Counted from the first letter of the stretch, positions 9,299 through 18,427 are shown. The stretch is DNA of 64,000 nt from CAXXOK01 sp963664595 (GCA_963664595.2 CAXXOK010000006.1:143524-207523); one strand, 5' to 3'. Numbers and translations: made by a program. The notes: generated by a model from the sequence alone, not told the origin.

Positions 9299-11077
9299 GT
9301 GAACGAGCCGGTTTTACAGATTAACGATCTCAGCGTGCGGTACCGCGCAGGCGGCGAGCAGAACGCGGTGCGCAAAGTGAGCCTGTCGCTCATGCGCGGC
9401 GAAAGCGTGGGGCTGATCGGGGAAAGCGGCAGCGGAAAGTCCACGCTGGCGCTTGCCGTGATGGGCCTGCTGGGCAGCGGCGCACAGGTGGACGGCAGCG
9501 TGAGCTTTAATGGCGTCGAGCTCACGAAATTGCGTGACACGGAAATGGAGCGCTACCGCTGGAAGCGGATTGCGATTGTTTTTCAAAACAGCCTGGACGT
9601 GCTCAATCCCGTGCTCACGATCGGCGAACAGATCGTCGAGTGCATGATAAAACACCTCGGCGGCGGCAAGGCGGCAGCCAGGGCGAAAGCGGAAGAATAC
9701 CTTGAAATGACCGGACTGGCGGCCAAGTGGGCCAAAGCCTACCCGCACCAGCTTTCCGGCGGCATGCGCCAAAAGGCGCTCATCGCGATGGCGCTGAGCT
9801 GCGAGCCGGATGTGCTTTTGGTGGACGAGCCGACCATGGCGCTGGATTCGGTGTCCAAGCAGGAGGTCGTTCGGCTGCTGCTGCGACTGAAGGCCGAGCG
9901 TAGCTTCGCCATGCTGGTTATTTCCCACGAGCTTCCGGTGATCGCAGCCATGACCTCACGCGTGCTGGTAATGTATCTGGGCAGCATTCTGGAGGAAGGG
10001 CCGACCGAAGCGCTGCTCAAGGACCCGTTCCATCCTTATACGCGGGGGTTGATCTACGCCTCGCCTGCCGTGAACCCGTACCGCGATATGTGGGGCATTC
10101 CCGGCGAAATCGAAACCACTGCGGAGGGTATGTGCCCCTTCTACAGCCGGTGCAGCCAGCGGATCGATGCGTGTACCCAGCTGCATCCGGTGCTGAAGGC
10201 GCTGCCCGGCCGGCGGAAAATTTGCTGTCTGCGCGGCGGCATCGTAACGCTGCTCACGGGGCGCGGCCTTACTAAAGCGTACGCTGCAAAGGGGAATACC
10301 GTGCAGGCCTGCCGGAATTGCGATATCGAGGTCAAAGCCGGAGAGGTATGCGCGCTGATCGGCGAATCCGGCTCGGGCAAAACCACGCTGGCCGAAATGC
10401 TGGCGGGCATTCTCCCGCCGGATGAAGGAAGCATTGTGTTCGACGGCAAGCCGATACACGGCAACAGTGCTACCTCCCGGCCGGAGGGTATTCAGATTGT
10501 ATTTCAGGATCCGTTGTCCTCCACCAACGAACGGCTGACGATTGCGGATATCGTGCGGGAGCCGCTGGATATCCTGCGCGAGGGCACGAAGGCCGAACGC
10601 GCCGAAAGGGTGAAAAAGGCGCTGAAAGACGTGCAGCTTATAAATGACGATGCCTTTTTACAGCGGCGGGGCTTCATGCTCAGCGGCGGGCAGCGCCAGC
10701 GAATGGCGGTGGCCAGGGCGCTGGTGATGCGCCCGCGCCTGCTGATTGCCGACGAGATCAGCGCAATGCTCGATCCTTCCACGGCGGCTAACCTCATGCG
10801 TCTGCTGAAAGGTCTCCAAAACACGGAAGGATTTGCAATGCTTTACATCACGCATGATCTAGCGCTGGCGCAAAAGATATCCGATAAGGTGTACGTGATG
10901 CACGAGGGTGCGATCATCGAGCATGGGCCGGTGGAGGATGTTTTGGAAAACCCGAAAGCGGAATACACGCGCACGCTGATCCACGGGAGCAAAGTGGACA
11001 GACGGTCAACAGAAACAGACGATACCCAACCGGAACGCCTTGCTCCCGTTCCCAGTGAAACGGTATTGCAGCGTTGA
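9299..11077 (+). CDS. fused double ATPase of Opp/Nik-type importer (OppD-OppF fusion)
   Basis: One 592-residue polypeptide carries two nucleotide-binding domains. The first has Walker A GESGSGKSTL, signature LSGGMRQ and Walker B LLVDEPTMALD. It is followed by the family C-terminal Cys cluster (CPFYSRCSQRIDAC). The second has GESGSGKTTL, LSGGQRQRMAVARAL and LIADEISAMLD. Separate DppD and DppF genes are more common, so this is a natural fusion. The start is GTG with AAAGAGG upstream. The Cys cluster in OppD-like subunits can bind an iron-sulphur centre. Here only the Cys pattern is visible. Confidence 0.92.
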   Translation: MNEPVLQINDLSVRYRAGGEQNAVRKVSLSLMRGESVGLIGESGSGKSTLALAVMGLLGSGAQVDGSVSFNGVELTKLRDTEMERYRWKRIAIVFQNSLDVLNPVLTIGEQIVECMIKHLGGGKAAARAKAEEYLEMTGLAAKWAKAYPHQLSGGMRQKALIAMALSCEPDVLLVDEPTMALDSVSKQEVVRLLLRLKAERSFAMLVISHELPVIAAMTSRVLVMYLGSILEEGPTEALLKDPFHPYTRGLIYASPAVNPYRDMWGIPGEIETTAEGMCPFYSRCSQRIDACTQLHPVLKALPGRRKICCLRGGIVTLLTGRGLTKAYAAKGNTVQACRNCDIEVKAGEVCALIGESGSGKTTLAEMLAGILPPDEGSIVFDGKPIHGNSATSRPEGIQIVFQDPLSSTNERLTIADIVREPLDILREGTKAERAERVKKALKDVQLINDDAFLQRRGFMLSGGQRQRMAVARALVMRPRLLIADEISAMLDPSTAANLMRLLKGLQNTEGFAMLYITHDLALAQKISDKVYVMHEGAIIEHGPVEDVLENPKAEYTRTLIHGSKVDRRSTETDDTQPERLAPVPSETVLQR

Positions 11078-11178
11078 CAATATCTCATGGCGCTGCATAA
11101 TCAACCGGGGCCAAATATCCCGATCGCTGAAAACCGGTGGTCCTATACGGTGTGGATAACAAACCGGGCATTGGTACA

Positions 11179-11207
11179 TTGGAAAATAATCCAAAAACAG
11201 ATATAAT
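11179..11207 (+). promoter_or_regulatory. promoter for the Cys-rich protein and LysR genes
   Basis: TTGGAA at 11179-11184, a 17-base spacer and TATAAT at 11202-11207. No metal-regulator box is present here. Confidence 0.6.
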
Positions 11208-11280
11208 CAAGGGGAAAGGCAGACAATAACTTTATCTATACGATATGCAGCATCCAAGGACTTACAAATGGGAGGATTGC

Positions 11281-11580
11281 ATGCAGCAAAAGAAAAATCC
11301 GGAATTTGATTCGTGGCAGGACAAGCACTATGCGTTTTTTCAAAACAAGCAGTGTGAGTATTTCCCCTGTCATCCCACAGATTGTCCTGGGCAGTTCAAC
11401 TGCCTGTTCTGCTTTTGCCCGCTGTATCCTTACCCAGAGTGCGGCGGAGTATACACGCTCATACGCAGCGGGATCAAAGATTGCAGCGTCTGTCTGCTAC
11501 CCCATCAGCGCGCCCATTATACGCTGGTGATCAGCCGTTTACGGGCCTTGCAGGCACGGGAGGAGAACAAAACAAAATGA
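11281..11580 (+). CDS. small cysteine-rich domain protein
   Basis: A 99-residue protein with the spaced Cys pattern CEYFPCH, CLFCFCPLYPYPECGG and CSVCLLPH, matching the family called cysteine-rich small domain (zf-like). That family is often found near cobalamin genes. The start at 11281 is preceded by GGGAGG. An in-frame ATG at 11245 has no such site. It overlaps the LysR gene in an ATGA arrangement. The Cys residues probably hold a metal or cluster. The function is not established. Confidence 0.75.
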   Translation: MQQKKNPEFDSWQDKHYAFFQNKQCEYFPCHPTDCPGQFNCLFCFCPLYPYPECGGVYTLIRSGIKDCSVCLLPHQRAHYTLVISRLRALQAREENKTK

Positions 11581-12500
11581 CGCTTCAACAGCTGAAATAT
11601 TTCATTGAGGTTGTCCGGTGCGCATCCATCAACCGGGCTGCCGAGGAGTTATTCATCGCCCAGCCGAGTTTATCCAACGCCATGCGTGATTTGGAAAACG
11701 ATATCGGCATCGAGCTTTTTACCCGTACCGCAAAGGGCATTCGTCTAACGGCCGACGGCGTGGAGTTCCTGGGCTACGCCCGGCAGGTGGTGGAGCAGGT
11801 CAGCCTGCTGGAGCAGCGGTACCGGCATATACAGCCGTCCCGGCGCTTGTGTGCCATTTCCACCCAGCATTATGCGTTTGCGGTAAACGCCTTTGTGAAC
11901 ATGGTGCAAAAAACAAACGCGGACGAATATGAATTTACGCTGCGGGAAACGCGAACCTATGAAATTATCGACGATGTTAAAAACATGCGCAGCGATCTGG
12001 GGATCCTGTACATAAACGATTTCAACAGAAAGGTGATTACAAAGCTGCTGCGGGAAAACAAGCTGACGTTTCATGCGCTGTTTACGGCAAAGCCGCATAT
12101 CTTTGTGAGCACGGTCAACCCGCTGGCCGCCAAGCCGTATGTCACGATGGACGATCTGGCGGAGTATCCCTGTCTTTCATTTGAACAGGGAGAATACAAC
12201 TCATTCTATTTCTCGGAAGAGATTCTCTCTACCACACATCATAAAAAGAGCATCAAGGTCAGCGATCGGGCAACAATATTCAACCTGATGATCGGGTTGA
12301 ACGGATACACCATCTCTACGGGAGTTTTAAGCGCCGATCTGAACGGAAGCAATATCACGGCGATCCCGCTGCAGACGGAAGGCTCCATGCAAATCGGATG
12401 GATTGCGCACAGCGCTTTGCAGCTTACCGCGCAAGCGAAGCTGTATGTGGAAGAATTGAAAAATGTTGTACGGGAGTATGGCGTGTTTTCGGAAGCGTGA
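11577..12500 (+). CDS. LysR-family transcriptional regulator
   Basis: A 307-residue regulator with the N-terminal winged helix MTLQQLKYFIEVVRCASINRAAEELFIAQPSLSNAMRDLE and a C-terminal inducer-binding domain. The true start is ATG 11577, inside the stop of the preceding gene (ATGA overlap). It stands directly upstream of two methionine-synthase-type genes. The dyad AACTATA-N6-TATAGTT (12511-12530) overlaps their promoter and fits a LysR operator. By context it probably controls methionine synthesis, but the ligand is unknown. Confidence 0.9.
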   Translation: MTLQQLKYFIEVVRCASINRAAEELFIAQPSLSNAMRDLENDIGIELFTRTAKGIRLTADGVEFLGYARQVVEQVSLLEQRYRHIQPSRRLCAISTQHYAFAVNAFVNMVQKTNADEYEFTLRETRTYEIIDDVKNMRSDLGILYINDFNRKVITKLLRENKLTFHALFTAKPHIFVSTVNPLAAKPYVTMDDLAEYPCLSFEQGEYNSFYFSEEILSTTHHKKSIKVSDRATIFNLMIGLNGYTISTGVLSADLNGSNITAIPLQTEGSMQIGWIAHSALQLTAQAKLYVEELKNVVREYGVFSEA

Positions 12501-12510
12501 TATAGCCTAT

Positions 12511-12548
12511 AACTATAGTTTGATATAGTTCATTTGTGTTACTCTATA
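12511..12548 (+). promoter_or_regulatory. promoter and LysR-type operator before the met genes
   Basis: The dyad AACTATA GTTTGA TATAGTT (12511-12530) overlaps the -35 element TTGATA (12520-12525). The -10 TCTATA (12543-12548) is 17 bases further on. There is no SAM riboswitch or T-box in the short leader. Confidence 0.55.
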
Positions 12549-12607
12549 ACCTCCTTTTCGGGTATGCTGTTGTTATGCAAGAGGATAACGATCAGGAGGG
12601 TTTTAGA

Positions 12608-13768
12608 ATGAGCAAACGATTTCAAATTGTCGGCAGCCTGCTGCGGCCTGCCGACCTGCTTGCGTATAAACGGAAGATCGAGAGCCGCGACGATATCCGG
12701 TATCCGTTTTACGATGCGTTTCCGGGGTATAAAGCCTGCGAAGCACAGGCCACGCAGGCTGTCGTTCAGCAGGAGAAGGCGCATGGCATTACGGTTTTAA
12801 CCGACGGTGAATATTCCAAGTCGATGTGGCATCTGGATTTTGTATGGGGGCTTGGCGGAATCGACCGTTACATTGCCGAACACGGATATTTCTTTCGTGA
12901 TAAGGACTGCTGTACGAAATATGAAACGCGCAGGGACATCGGGCTGCGAATCACCAGAGAACTAAGCGGGAAAAATCATCATTTCATCAAGATATTCCAA
13001 TCGCTCAAGGCACTGGCGGAGGATAGTGAAACCAAGCTGTGCGTTCCCTCTCCTTCCCATATTTTCGGCGAATTGTCCTGGTCGGACAATATCGGCGGCG
13101 CCGATTCCGTATACGCCGGCACGCCGGCATTGAAGGCCGGGCTGCTGCATGCGTATCGGGAGTTTGTTGCGGAATACGCCGCAGTCGGCGGGAAAATCCT
13201 GCAGTTTGACGATTGTCTGTGGCAGATTTTCGCGGATGACAATCCTAATTCTCCCTATACAGGCGAGAGGGTCGATCGAGAAACGGTACAGGCGCTGGCG
13301 GCCGAATTTGTTGAGATCAATAACGAGATCATTGCGTTTGGGCACAGCCTGGGGTTGCGCATGTGGACACACAACTGCCGGGGCAATTACGCCTCCCGCA
13401 ACATGGGCGGCGGCTCCTACAAGAAAATCGCGAACCTGTTTTTGAAAAATTTGGACTACGACCGGTTCTTTTTGGAATGGGACGATGACCGTGCCGGTTC
13501 GCTGGACGCGTTGGATGTGTTTGCAGATCGTCCGGGCACCGAGATTGTGCTGGGCCTGCTTTCCAGCAAAACGAATACGCTGGATGATGAAGCCCGCGTA
13601 CTGGCCGCGCTGGATGAGGCGGCTGCGATCCTTCCCAGGGAACGGCTATTGCTGTCGCATCAGTGCGGCTTTGCCTCCTGCGACGGCGGCAACGAGCTGA
13701 CCATGGACGAGCAATGGAATAAAATCGACCAGGGGCAACGCATTGCGCTGCAGTACTGGGGCGAATAA
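12608..13768 (+). CDS. B12-independent methionine synthase-type protein (YxjG/YxjH-like)
   Basis: A 386-residue single-domain protein related to the catalytic half of MetE. It is expected to move a methyl group to a homocysteine-like thiol using zinc. It has the segments QFDDCLWQ, MWTHNCRGNYAS (His and Cys ligands), EWDDDRAGSLD and LSHQCGFAS (Cys ligand). The start at 12608 has AGGAGGG upstream. An earlier in-frame start at 12536 does not. Length agrees with B. subtilis YxjG. It overlaps the next gene's frame (TAATG) and forms an operon with metE. Confidence 0.85.
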   Translation: MSKRFQIVGSLLRPADLLAYKRKIESRDDIRYPFYDAFPGYKACEAQATQAVVQQEKAHGITVLTDGEYSKSMWHLDFVWGLGGIDRYIAEHGYFFRDKDCCTKYETRRDIGLRITRELSGKNHHFIKIFQSLKALAEDSETKLCVPSPSHIFGELSWSDNIGGADSVYAGTPALKAGLLHAYREFVAEYAAVGGKILQFDDCLWQIFADDNPNSPYTGERVDRETVQALAAEFVEINNEIIAFGHSLGLRMWTHNCRGNYASRNMGGGSYKKIANLFLKNLDYDRFFLEWDDDRAGSLDALDVFADRPGTEIVLGLLSSKTNTLDDEARVLAALDEAAAILPRERLLLSHQCGFASCDGGNELTMDEQWNKIDQGQRIALQYWGE

Positions 13769-13788
13769 TGGGCGGAGGCGAAACGGAA

Positions 13789-16065
13789 ATGAAAACATCG
13801 GTCGTCGGGTATCCCCGAATCGGCAGCCATCGGGAATTGAAGCTCTGGACGGAGGATTATTTCAAGGGGAAGCTTTCCGCGGAGGAATTAAAGGAGAACA
13901 GTAAACATTTGCGACTAACGCAATGGCGCAAGCAGCAGCAAAGCGGGATTGATTTCATCCCGTCCGGTGATTTTTCGTTTTACGATGGCGTTTTGGATAC
14001 CGCCGTACTGCTGGGCTGTGTACCGGCGCGCTACCGCGATTTGGGGCTGAGCGAGCTGGATACCTATTTCGCCATGGCAAAGGGGTATCAGGGGGCGGCC
14101 GGAGATGTGAAGGCGCTGCCCATGCGTAAATGGTTCAATACGAATTACCATTATATGGTGCCGGAAATGGCGGACGATACCCGGGTCACCCTTTCCGGTA
14201 CCGCGGTATTCGACGCATTTTTGGAAGCCCGCGAAAGCGGGATCCTCACCAAGCCCGTCGTGATCGGGCCGTTTACCTTTTTGAAGCTCGCCCGGTTTCA
14301 CGGCACAAAGCGGCCTGCTGATTTTGCGGACGCGTTCGTTTTCGCGTATCGTGCGCTTTTTAAGCGTTTGGCCGCGCTGGGAGCGCAGTGGGTGCAGATT
14401 GACGAACCCACGCTGGTCACCGATATGGATGCGGATGACCTTGCGCTGTTTGCACGGCTGTATCCTGCGATCCTATCGGAAAAAGGCACGCTGAAGGTGC
14501 TTTTACAAACGTACTTCGGGGATGTGCGGGATGTTTACCAACCGCTCGTCGCGCTGCCGGTTGACGGTATCGGGCTGGATTTTGTCGAAGGGGAGCAGTC
14601 CGCCGCTTTGGTGAAGGAATGGGGATTCCCGGACGATAAAGTTCTGTTTGCGGGCGTGGTGAACGGCAAAAACATCTGGCGCTGCGATTATGGAAAAACC
14701 CTGGGGGCACTTGCGGCTATACGGGAAACCGCCGCCCATGTTGTACTGTCCACGTCGTGCTCCCTTTTGCACGTTCCCTATACCGTTGCAGCGGAAACCG
14801 GATTGGAAGAAGCCGTCAAGCGGCGCTTTGCCTTTGCTGAGGAGAAGCTTACGGAGCTGACCGAATTGGCCGGGTTTGCCGATAACACCAAAGCCACCGT
14901 TCCGGCCATGGAGAATAAATCGGATCGTTCCGGCGGGCAAGGCGGTGATCCCACTGTGCGCAACCGGGTAAACAGCCTGCAGCCAAGTGATTATATCCGC
15001 CTGCCCCGGCGCAGCCAGCGCGCGGATATACAGCACAGGAAACTGGGGCTGCCGCCTTTGCCCACCACCACGATCGGCTCGTTTCCGCAAACCCCTCAGG
15101 TGCGGGAAAACCGCATGCTTTTTCGCAGCGGTAAAATCACAAAAGCGCAGTACGATGATGCGCTGAAGGCCATGATTGCCCAGTGCGTGCAAATGCAGGA
15201 AACGCTTGGGTTGGACGTACTGGTGCACGGTGAATTCGAGCGGACGGATATGGTGGCTTATTTTGGCGAGAACCTTTCGGGCTTTTTGATGACCAAACAG
15301 GCGTGGGTGCAATCCTATGGCACACGCTGCGTCAAGCCGCCGATTATTTTCGGGGATATCCGCCGTACCGCGCCGATTACGGTTGCGGTATCGAAGTACG
15401 CGCAAAGCCTGACACAAAAACCGATGAAGGGAATGCTGACCGGGCCGATCACGATATTGAACTGGTCGTTCCCGCGCGAGGATATCAGCCATCGCGAGAT
15501 GGCGACACAGCTTGCCCTCGCAATCCGCGATGAGGTGCTTGATCTGGAAAAGGCGGGCCTGCCGATCATCCAGATTGATGAAGCGGCGCTGCGTGAAAAG
15601 CTGCCGCTGCGCAAGGCGGATTGGCACAGCCACTACCTGGACTGGGCCATACCCGTATTCCGCCTGACGCACAGCGGCGTAAAACCGGAAACGCAAATTC
15701 ACACCCATATGTGCTACAGTGAATTTCAGGACATCCTCGCCGATATAGACGCCATGGATGCCGACGTGATCTCATTTGAAGCCAGCCGTTCCTCACTTAC
15801 GATTCTGGACGCGATTCAAGCCTCCGGCTTTGAAACGGCCGTCGGGCCCGGCCTGTATGATATCCATTCCCCCCGCGTACCCCCGCAAGCGGAGATTGAG
15901 GCGTCGATCCGCAGCGTTTTACAGGTGGTGCCGGTGTCCAAGCTGTGGATTAATCCGGACTGTGGCTTAAAGACGCGCGGGAATGCCGAGACGTTCGCAA
16001 GCCTTCAAAACCTTGTGACCGCGGCGAAGGCGATACGAAAGGAACACTACGGCTTTACCGATTGA
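13789..16065 (+). CDS. metE: cobalamin-independent methionine synthase MetE
   Basis: This enzyme makes methionine by transferring a methyl group from 5-methyltetrahydropteroyltriglutamate to homocysteine. The 758-residue protein has both MetE barrels. The N-terminal half begins MKTSVVGYPRIGSHRELK, and the C-terminal half carries the zinc ligands in HTHMCYSEF and NPDCGLKTR plus FEASRS. I prefer ATG 13789, which gives the family N-terminus and has GGCGGAGG upstream. An ATG at 13768 overlaps the previous stop. It is co-transcribed with the YxjG-like gene under a likely LysR operator. Confidence 0.93.
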   Translation: MKTSVVGYPRIGSHRELKLWTEDYFKGKLSAEELKENSKHLRLTQWRKQQQSGIDFIPSGDFSFYDGVLDTAVLLGCVPARYRDLGLSELDTYFAMAKGYQGAAGDVKALPMRKWFNTNYHYMVPEMADDTRVTLSGTAVFDAFLEARESGILTKPVVIGPFTFLKLARFHGTKRPADFADAFVFAYRALFKRLAALGAQWVQIDEPTLVTDMDADDLALFARLYPAILSEKGTLKVLLQTYFGDVRDVYQPLVALPVDGIGLDFVEGEQSAALVKEWGFPDDKVLFAGVVNGKNIWRCDYGKTLGALAAIRETAAHVVLSTSCSLLHVPYTVAAETGLEEAVKRRFAFAEEKLTELTELAGFADNTKATVPAMENKSDRSGGQGGDPTVRNRVNSLQPSDYIRLPRRSQRADIQHRKLGLPPLPTTTIGSFPQTPQVRENRMLFRSGKITKAQYDDALKAMIAQCVQMQETLGLDVLVHGEFERTDMVAYFGENLSGFLMTKQAWVQSYGTRCVKPPIIFGDIRRTAPITVAVSKYAQSLTQKPMKGMLTGPITILNWSFPREDISHREMATQLALAIRDEVLDLEKAGLPIIQIDEAALREKLPLRKADWHSHYLDWAIPVFRLTHSGVKPETQIHTHMCYSEFQDILADIDAMDADVISFEASRSSLTILDAIQASGFETAVGPGLYDIHSPRVPPQAEIEASIRSVLQVVPVSKLWINPDCGLKTRGNAETFASLQNLVTAAKAIRKEHYGFTD

Positions 16066-16517
16066 TCGGATGCCGAAAGATCCGGAAGGTTGTCATCCGC
16101 TACGGCAATATAACCCAGAATGCCCTCGATCTGTTCGGGGGTCAGGCTTTGCAAATAGGCGACGACCTTATCATAAAAGGCCTGGTGAAACTGACGGTGG
16201 CTTTCATAGGCAAGCCGGCCCTCCTCGTTCAGCCGGAAATAGACCTCCTTGTGATTGGCGGCCTTCTGATATTTTTCAATCAGCTTCTTCTTGAGCAGCT
16301 TATTCGTAACCTGCGTTACGGCGCCGTTGGATATGTTCAGCCTGGCGGAGAGCTGCGAGGCGTTGCTTTCCCCGTCCATGCCGATGGCGTCGATACAATG
16401 GATCTCCGACTGGTACAGCAGCGCGGACGTTCCAAAGCAGTTGGGTTTTTTATCGTTTGAGTTGATCTTATATTGCAGGGCCGCCATGCGCCGCAGGATG
16501 GTTTGATAATCGTCCAT
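16047..16517 (-). CDS. MarR-family transcriptional regulator
   Basis: A 156-residue winged-helix protein with DGESNASQLSARLNISNGAVTQVTNKLLKKKLIEKYQKAANHKEVYFRLNEEGR, the MarR recognition helix and wing. Its stop lies within the 3' end of convergent metE. It follows the flavodoxin-ferredoxin gene with 16 bases between and probably controls it. The related motifs TTTAGCAGCTAAA (17463-17475) and TTTTAGCAACTTAAA (17416-17430), upstream of that gene, are candidate operators. Confidence 0.87.
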   Translation of the reverse strand: MDDYQTILRRMAALQYKINSNDKKPNCFGTSALLYQSEIHCIDAIGMDGESNASQLSARLNISNGAVTQVTNKLLKKKLIEKYQKAANHKEVYFRLNEEGRLAYESHRQFHQAFYDKVVAYLQSLTPEQIEGILGYIAVADDNLPDLSASDQSVKP

Positions 16518-16533
16518 TTTTACATACTCCGTA

Positions 16534-17391
16534 TCAAAAATACAGCTTGCTTTCCATCCGGTCGATTGCTTCCTTGGTCGTATGGTGCATCTGTAATTTA
16601 TTCTCCCAGGTGCCGGATATGTCGTTTGTGTGCAAAACCCCGTCCGGACAGCTGGCAATGCACCGGAAGCAGGCGATACAGCGTGCGGGATTCACGATGC
16701 CCTTAACGGCGTCCATGGCTTGCGTCGGGCAGAGGGTTTCGCACCGCATACAAAGGGAGCAACCCTGCGCGTCCCGGCCTGGGAGCTGTGTGATCAGACC
16801 GAACCGGAATTTTTCGGCCATGTCGAACTGCTCGGGTGTATACGCGGGCTTCGGAAAGCCGCCGACGAGGCCTGAATCCTCTCCCGTGAATCGTTTCAAG
16901 GTTCGAAGCGCATAGTCCTCCACAGCGCTGAAATCCGCTGCGTTCGGCCGTCCCTCGGCGGCCTGCCAGCCGCAGCGGTTGAAAGTATGCGCCGCTAAAA
17001 ACTCCGCGGTGGATACAAGGGTAAAGCCGCGGCTGTCCAGCAACTCCTTAATAAAGTAGTGAGCCGGATCCTTGCCAAATCCGCCGAAGGTGAAAAACAC
17101 CGAGCATTTCCTGCCTTCGCCATCCAGCGTTTCCAGCCATTGCCTGCATACGCGCGGCGCGCGCATCGAATAAATGGGAAAGCCGAAGATAAACGCGTCG
17201 TACGCCTGCAAAGAATCAGGCGTTTTCCTGCTTTCAAAGGATGTAATATCAAGCTTTGTCACGGTCGCATTGCCGTATCCTGCCAGATGGCGTTCAATCG
17301 CATCCGCGATTTTCCTTGTATTGCCGGTGGCCGAAAAAAATAGGAGGGCAATTTTAAGGGTATCCGTATTGTTTGTATTTCGCGTTGGCAA
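16534..17391 (-). CDS. flavodoxin-ferredoxin fusion (EFR1 family)
   Basis: A 285-residue electron-transfer protein. The N-terminal flavodoxin-like half binds FMN (FFSATGNTRKIADAI phosphate loop). The C-terminus has two 4Fe-4S motifs, CSLCMRCETLCPTQAM and CIACFRCIASCPDGVL. The order and length match the EFR1-type ferredoxins of clostridia. It lies upstream of and in the same direction as the MarR gene. Such proteins pass low-potential electrons to unknown partners. No partner enzyme is adjacent. Confidence 0.88.
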   Translation of the reverse strand: MPTRNTNNTDTLKIALLFFSATGNTRKIADAIERHLAGYGNATVTKLDITSFESRKTPDSLQAYDAFIFGFPIYSMRAPRVCRQWLETLDGEGRKCSVFFTFGGFGKDPAHYFIKELLDSRGFTLVSTAEFLAAHTFNRCGWQAAEGRPNAADFSAVEDYALRTLKRFTGEDSGLVGGFPKPAYTPEQFDMAEKFRFGLITQLPGRDAQGCSLCMRCETLCPTQAMDAVKGIVNPARCIACFRCIASCPDGVLHTNDISGTWENKLQMHHTTKEAIDRMESKLYF

Positions 17392-17415
17392 TCAAATCAC
17401 TCATTTCGATATTTG

Positions 17416-17475
17416 TTTTAGCAACTTAAATATAACGCAGTAAAGGATGCCTGTCAATATTATTTAGCAGCTAAA
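17416..17475 (-). promoter_or_regulatory. candidate MarR operators upstream of the EFR1 gene
   Basis: Two related AT-rich motifs, TTTTAGCAACTTAAA (17416-17430) and the perfect dyad TTTAGC-A-GCTAAA (17463-17475), lie before the flavodoxin-ferredoxin start. Their assignment to the MarR regulator is by position. Confidence 0.4.
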
Positions 17476-17506
17476 ATAAAAATGTATATGGAAGGATATG
17501 ATTACG

Positions 17507-18070
17507 TCAGTATGCCAGGTGCTCCAGCAAAATCTTAGCGCCAATCAAAATGAGCACAGCACCGCCCAGAAATTCGGCCTTGGATTTCAGCTTCGTGCCG
17601 AATTTACTGCCGATGAAAACGCCCGCAAACGATACTGCAAAGGTTATGCTGCCGATGAGGCTGGCAGCCGGGAGGATGGCAATGCGTAAAAAGGAGAAGG
17701 TGATCCCGACGGCCAGCGCGTCAATGCTGGTTGCCACAGCCAAAAGCAACAGCTCCCGCAGCCGAAGATCGAAATCGCAGGTGTCCGGCTCCCGGTTGGC
17801 CTTCCACACATCATAGATCATTTTGCCGCCGATAAAGCCCAGCAGCCCAAACGCGATCCAATGATCCACAGCGGTAATGTACTGCTCAAACTGGCTGCCA
17901 AGCAGCCACCCCAGCAGCGGCATTAACGCCTGAAAACCCCCGAAGAACATGGCGATGAGCAACGCGCTTCGCGGCCTCAACCGGTCCATGCACATCCCCT
18001 TGCCCAGCGATACCGCAAACGCGTCCATCGACAAACCCAGGGCGATTAAAACAAGCTCCGCCCATCCCAC
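17507..18070 (-). CDS. mntP: manganese efflux pump MntP
   Basis: A 187-residue inner-membrane Mn2+ exporter with six transmembrane segments. It has the family repeats LIALGLSMDAFAVSLGKG and LLLLAVATSIDALAVGITF, whose Asp residues lie in the ion path. I prefer GTG 18070, with GAGGTG just upstream. GTG 18079 would have almost no ribosome-binding site. The gene is preceded by a yybP-ykoY Mn riboswitch with its own terminator and promoter, so Mn excess should switch it on. Confidence 0.93.
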   Translation of the reverse strand: MGWAELVLIALGLSMDAFAVSLGKGMCMDRLRPRSALLIAMFFGGFQALMPLLGWLLGSQFEQYITAVDHWIAFGLLGFIGGKMIYDVWKANREPDTCDFDLRLRELLLLAVATSIDALAVGITFSFLRIAILPAASLIGSITFAVSFAGVFIGSKFGTKLKSKAEFLGGAVLILIGAKILLEHLAY

Positions 18071-18084
18071 GGCTTTCACCTCAC

Positions 18085-18116
18085 AAAAAAATCGGGTGCC
18101 GTATACGGTACCCGAT
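18085..18116 (-). terminator. riboswitch-controlled intrinsic terminator
   Basis: The stem ATCGGGT/ACCCGAT region (18091-18116) is followed on the minus strand by a run of seven T. It lies between the aptamer and mntP and is the likely expression platform. Confidence 0.8.
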
Positions 18117-18246
18117 CATAACATCATCGTATCTGACTCAGGTACAGCATATGCCGTACATGAGTCTTGTTGTTTCGTGTAAGCCAGACCCGATAACAGG
18201 TCAGCATGTTGACTTACACGCGCAAGGCGCCAACTACTCCCTCATG
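18117..18246 (-). promoter_or_regulatory. Mn2+ riboswitch (yybP-ykoY)
   Basis: The minus-strand transcript has the conserved GGGAGTAG near its 5' end and the internal GTCAACATGCTGACCTG. A closing stem CATGAG/CTCATG pairs 18241-18246 with 18159-18164, which are the yybP-ykoY landmarks. Downstream, 18132-18168 can form an alternative hairpin (GACTCA/TGAGTC arms) that competes with the closing stem. The mntP gene follows, as in known Mn riboswitches. Confidence 0.85.
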
Positions 18247-18255
18247 AATAAGGTT

Positions 18256-18284
18256 ATTGTATACAATCTGGCAAGAGCTGTCAA
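18256..18284 (-). promoter_or_regulatory. promoter of the riboswitch-mntP transcript
   Basis: Minus strand TTGACA (18284-18279), a 17-base spacer, then TACAAT (18261-18256). Transcription would start just before the aptamer. Confidence 0.75.
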
Positions 18285-18335
18285 GGCCTGTTTGTGATGG
18301 GCTTCTTGCCGTTGTTTTAATAAATTGACACATTA

Positions 18336-18364
18336 TTGACACGCTTTCGTAACAGTGCTATATT
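18336..18364 (+). promoter_or_regulatory. promoter for the small Cys protein and following operon
   Basis: TTGACA at 18336-18341, a 17-base spacer and TATATT at 18359-18364. A second TTGACA lies at 18325-18330. Confidence 0.65.
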
Positions 18365-18427
18365 GTATTAACCTTAAGGAAGAAAATTTTCCATTGTTCC
18401 GACAATCCGAGGAAGGGAGGCGGCGGT

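Noticed and set aside
12501..12607. SAM riboswitch or T-box before the methionine synthase genes
   Set aside because: The leader is only about 100 bases and shows a LysR-type dyad but no riboswitch core or T-box sequence.
14503..15708. 401-residue minus-strand open frame
   Set aside because: It lies wholly within metE, has no ribosome-binding site or known motifs, and reflects the high GC of the coding strand.
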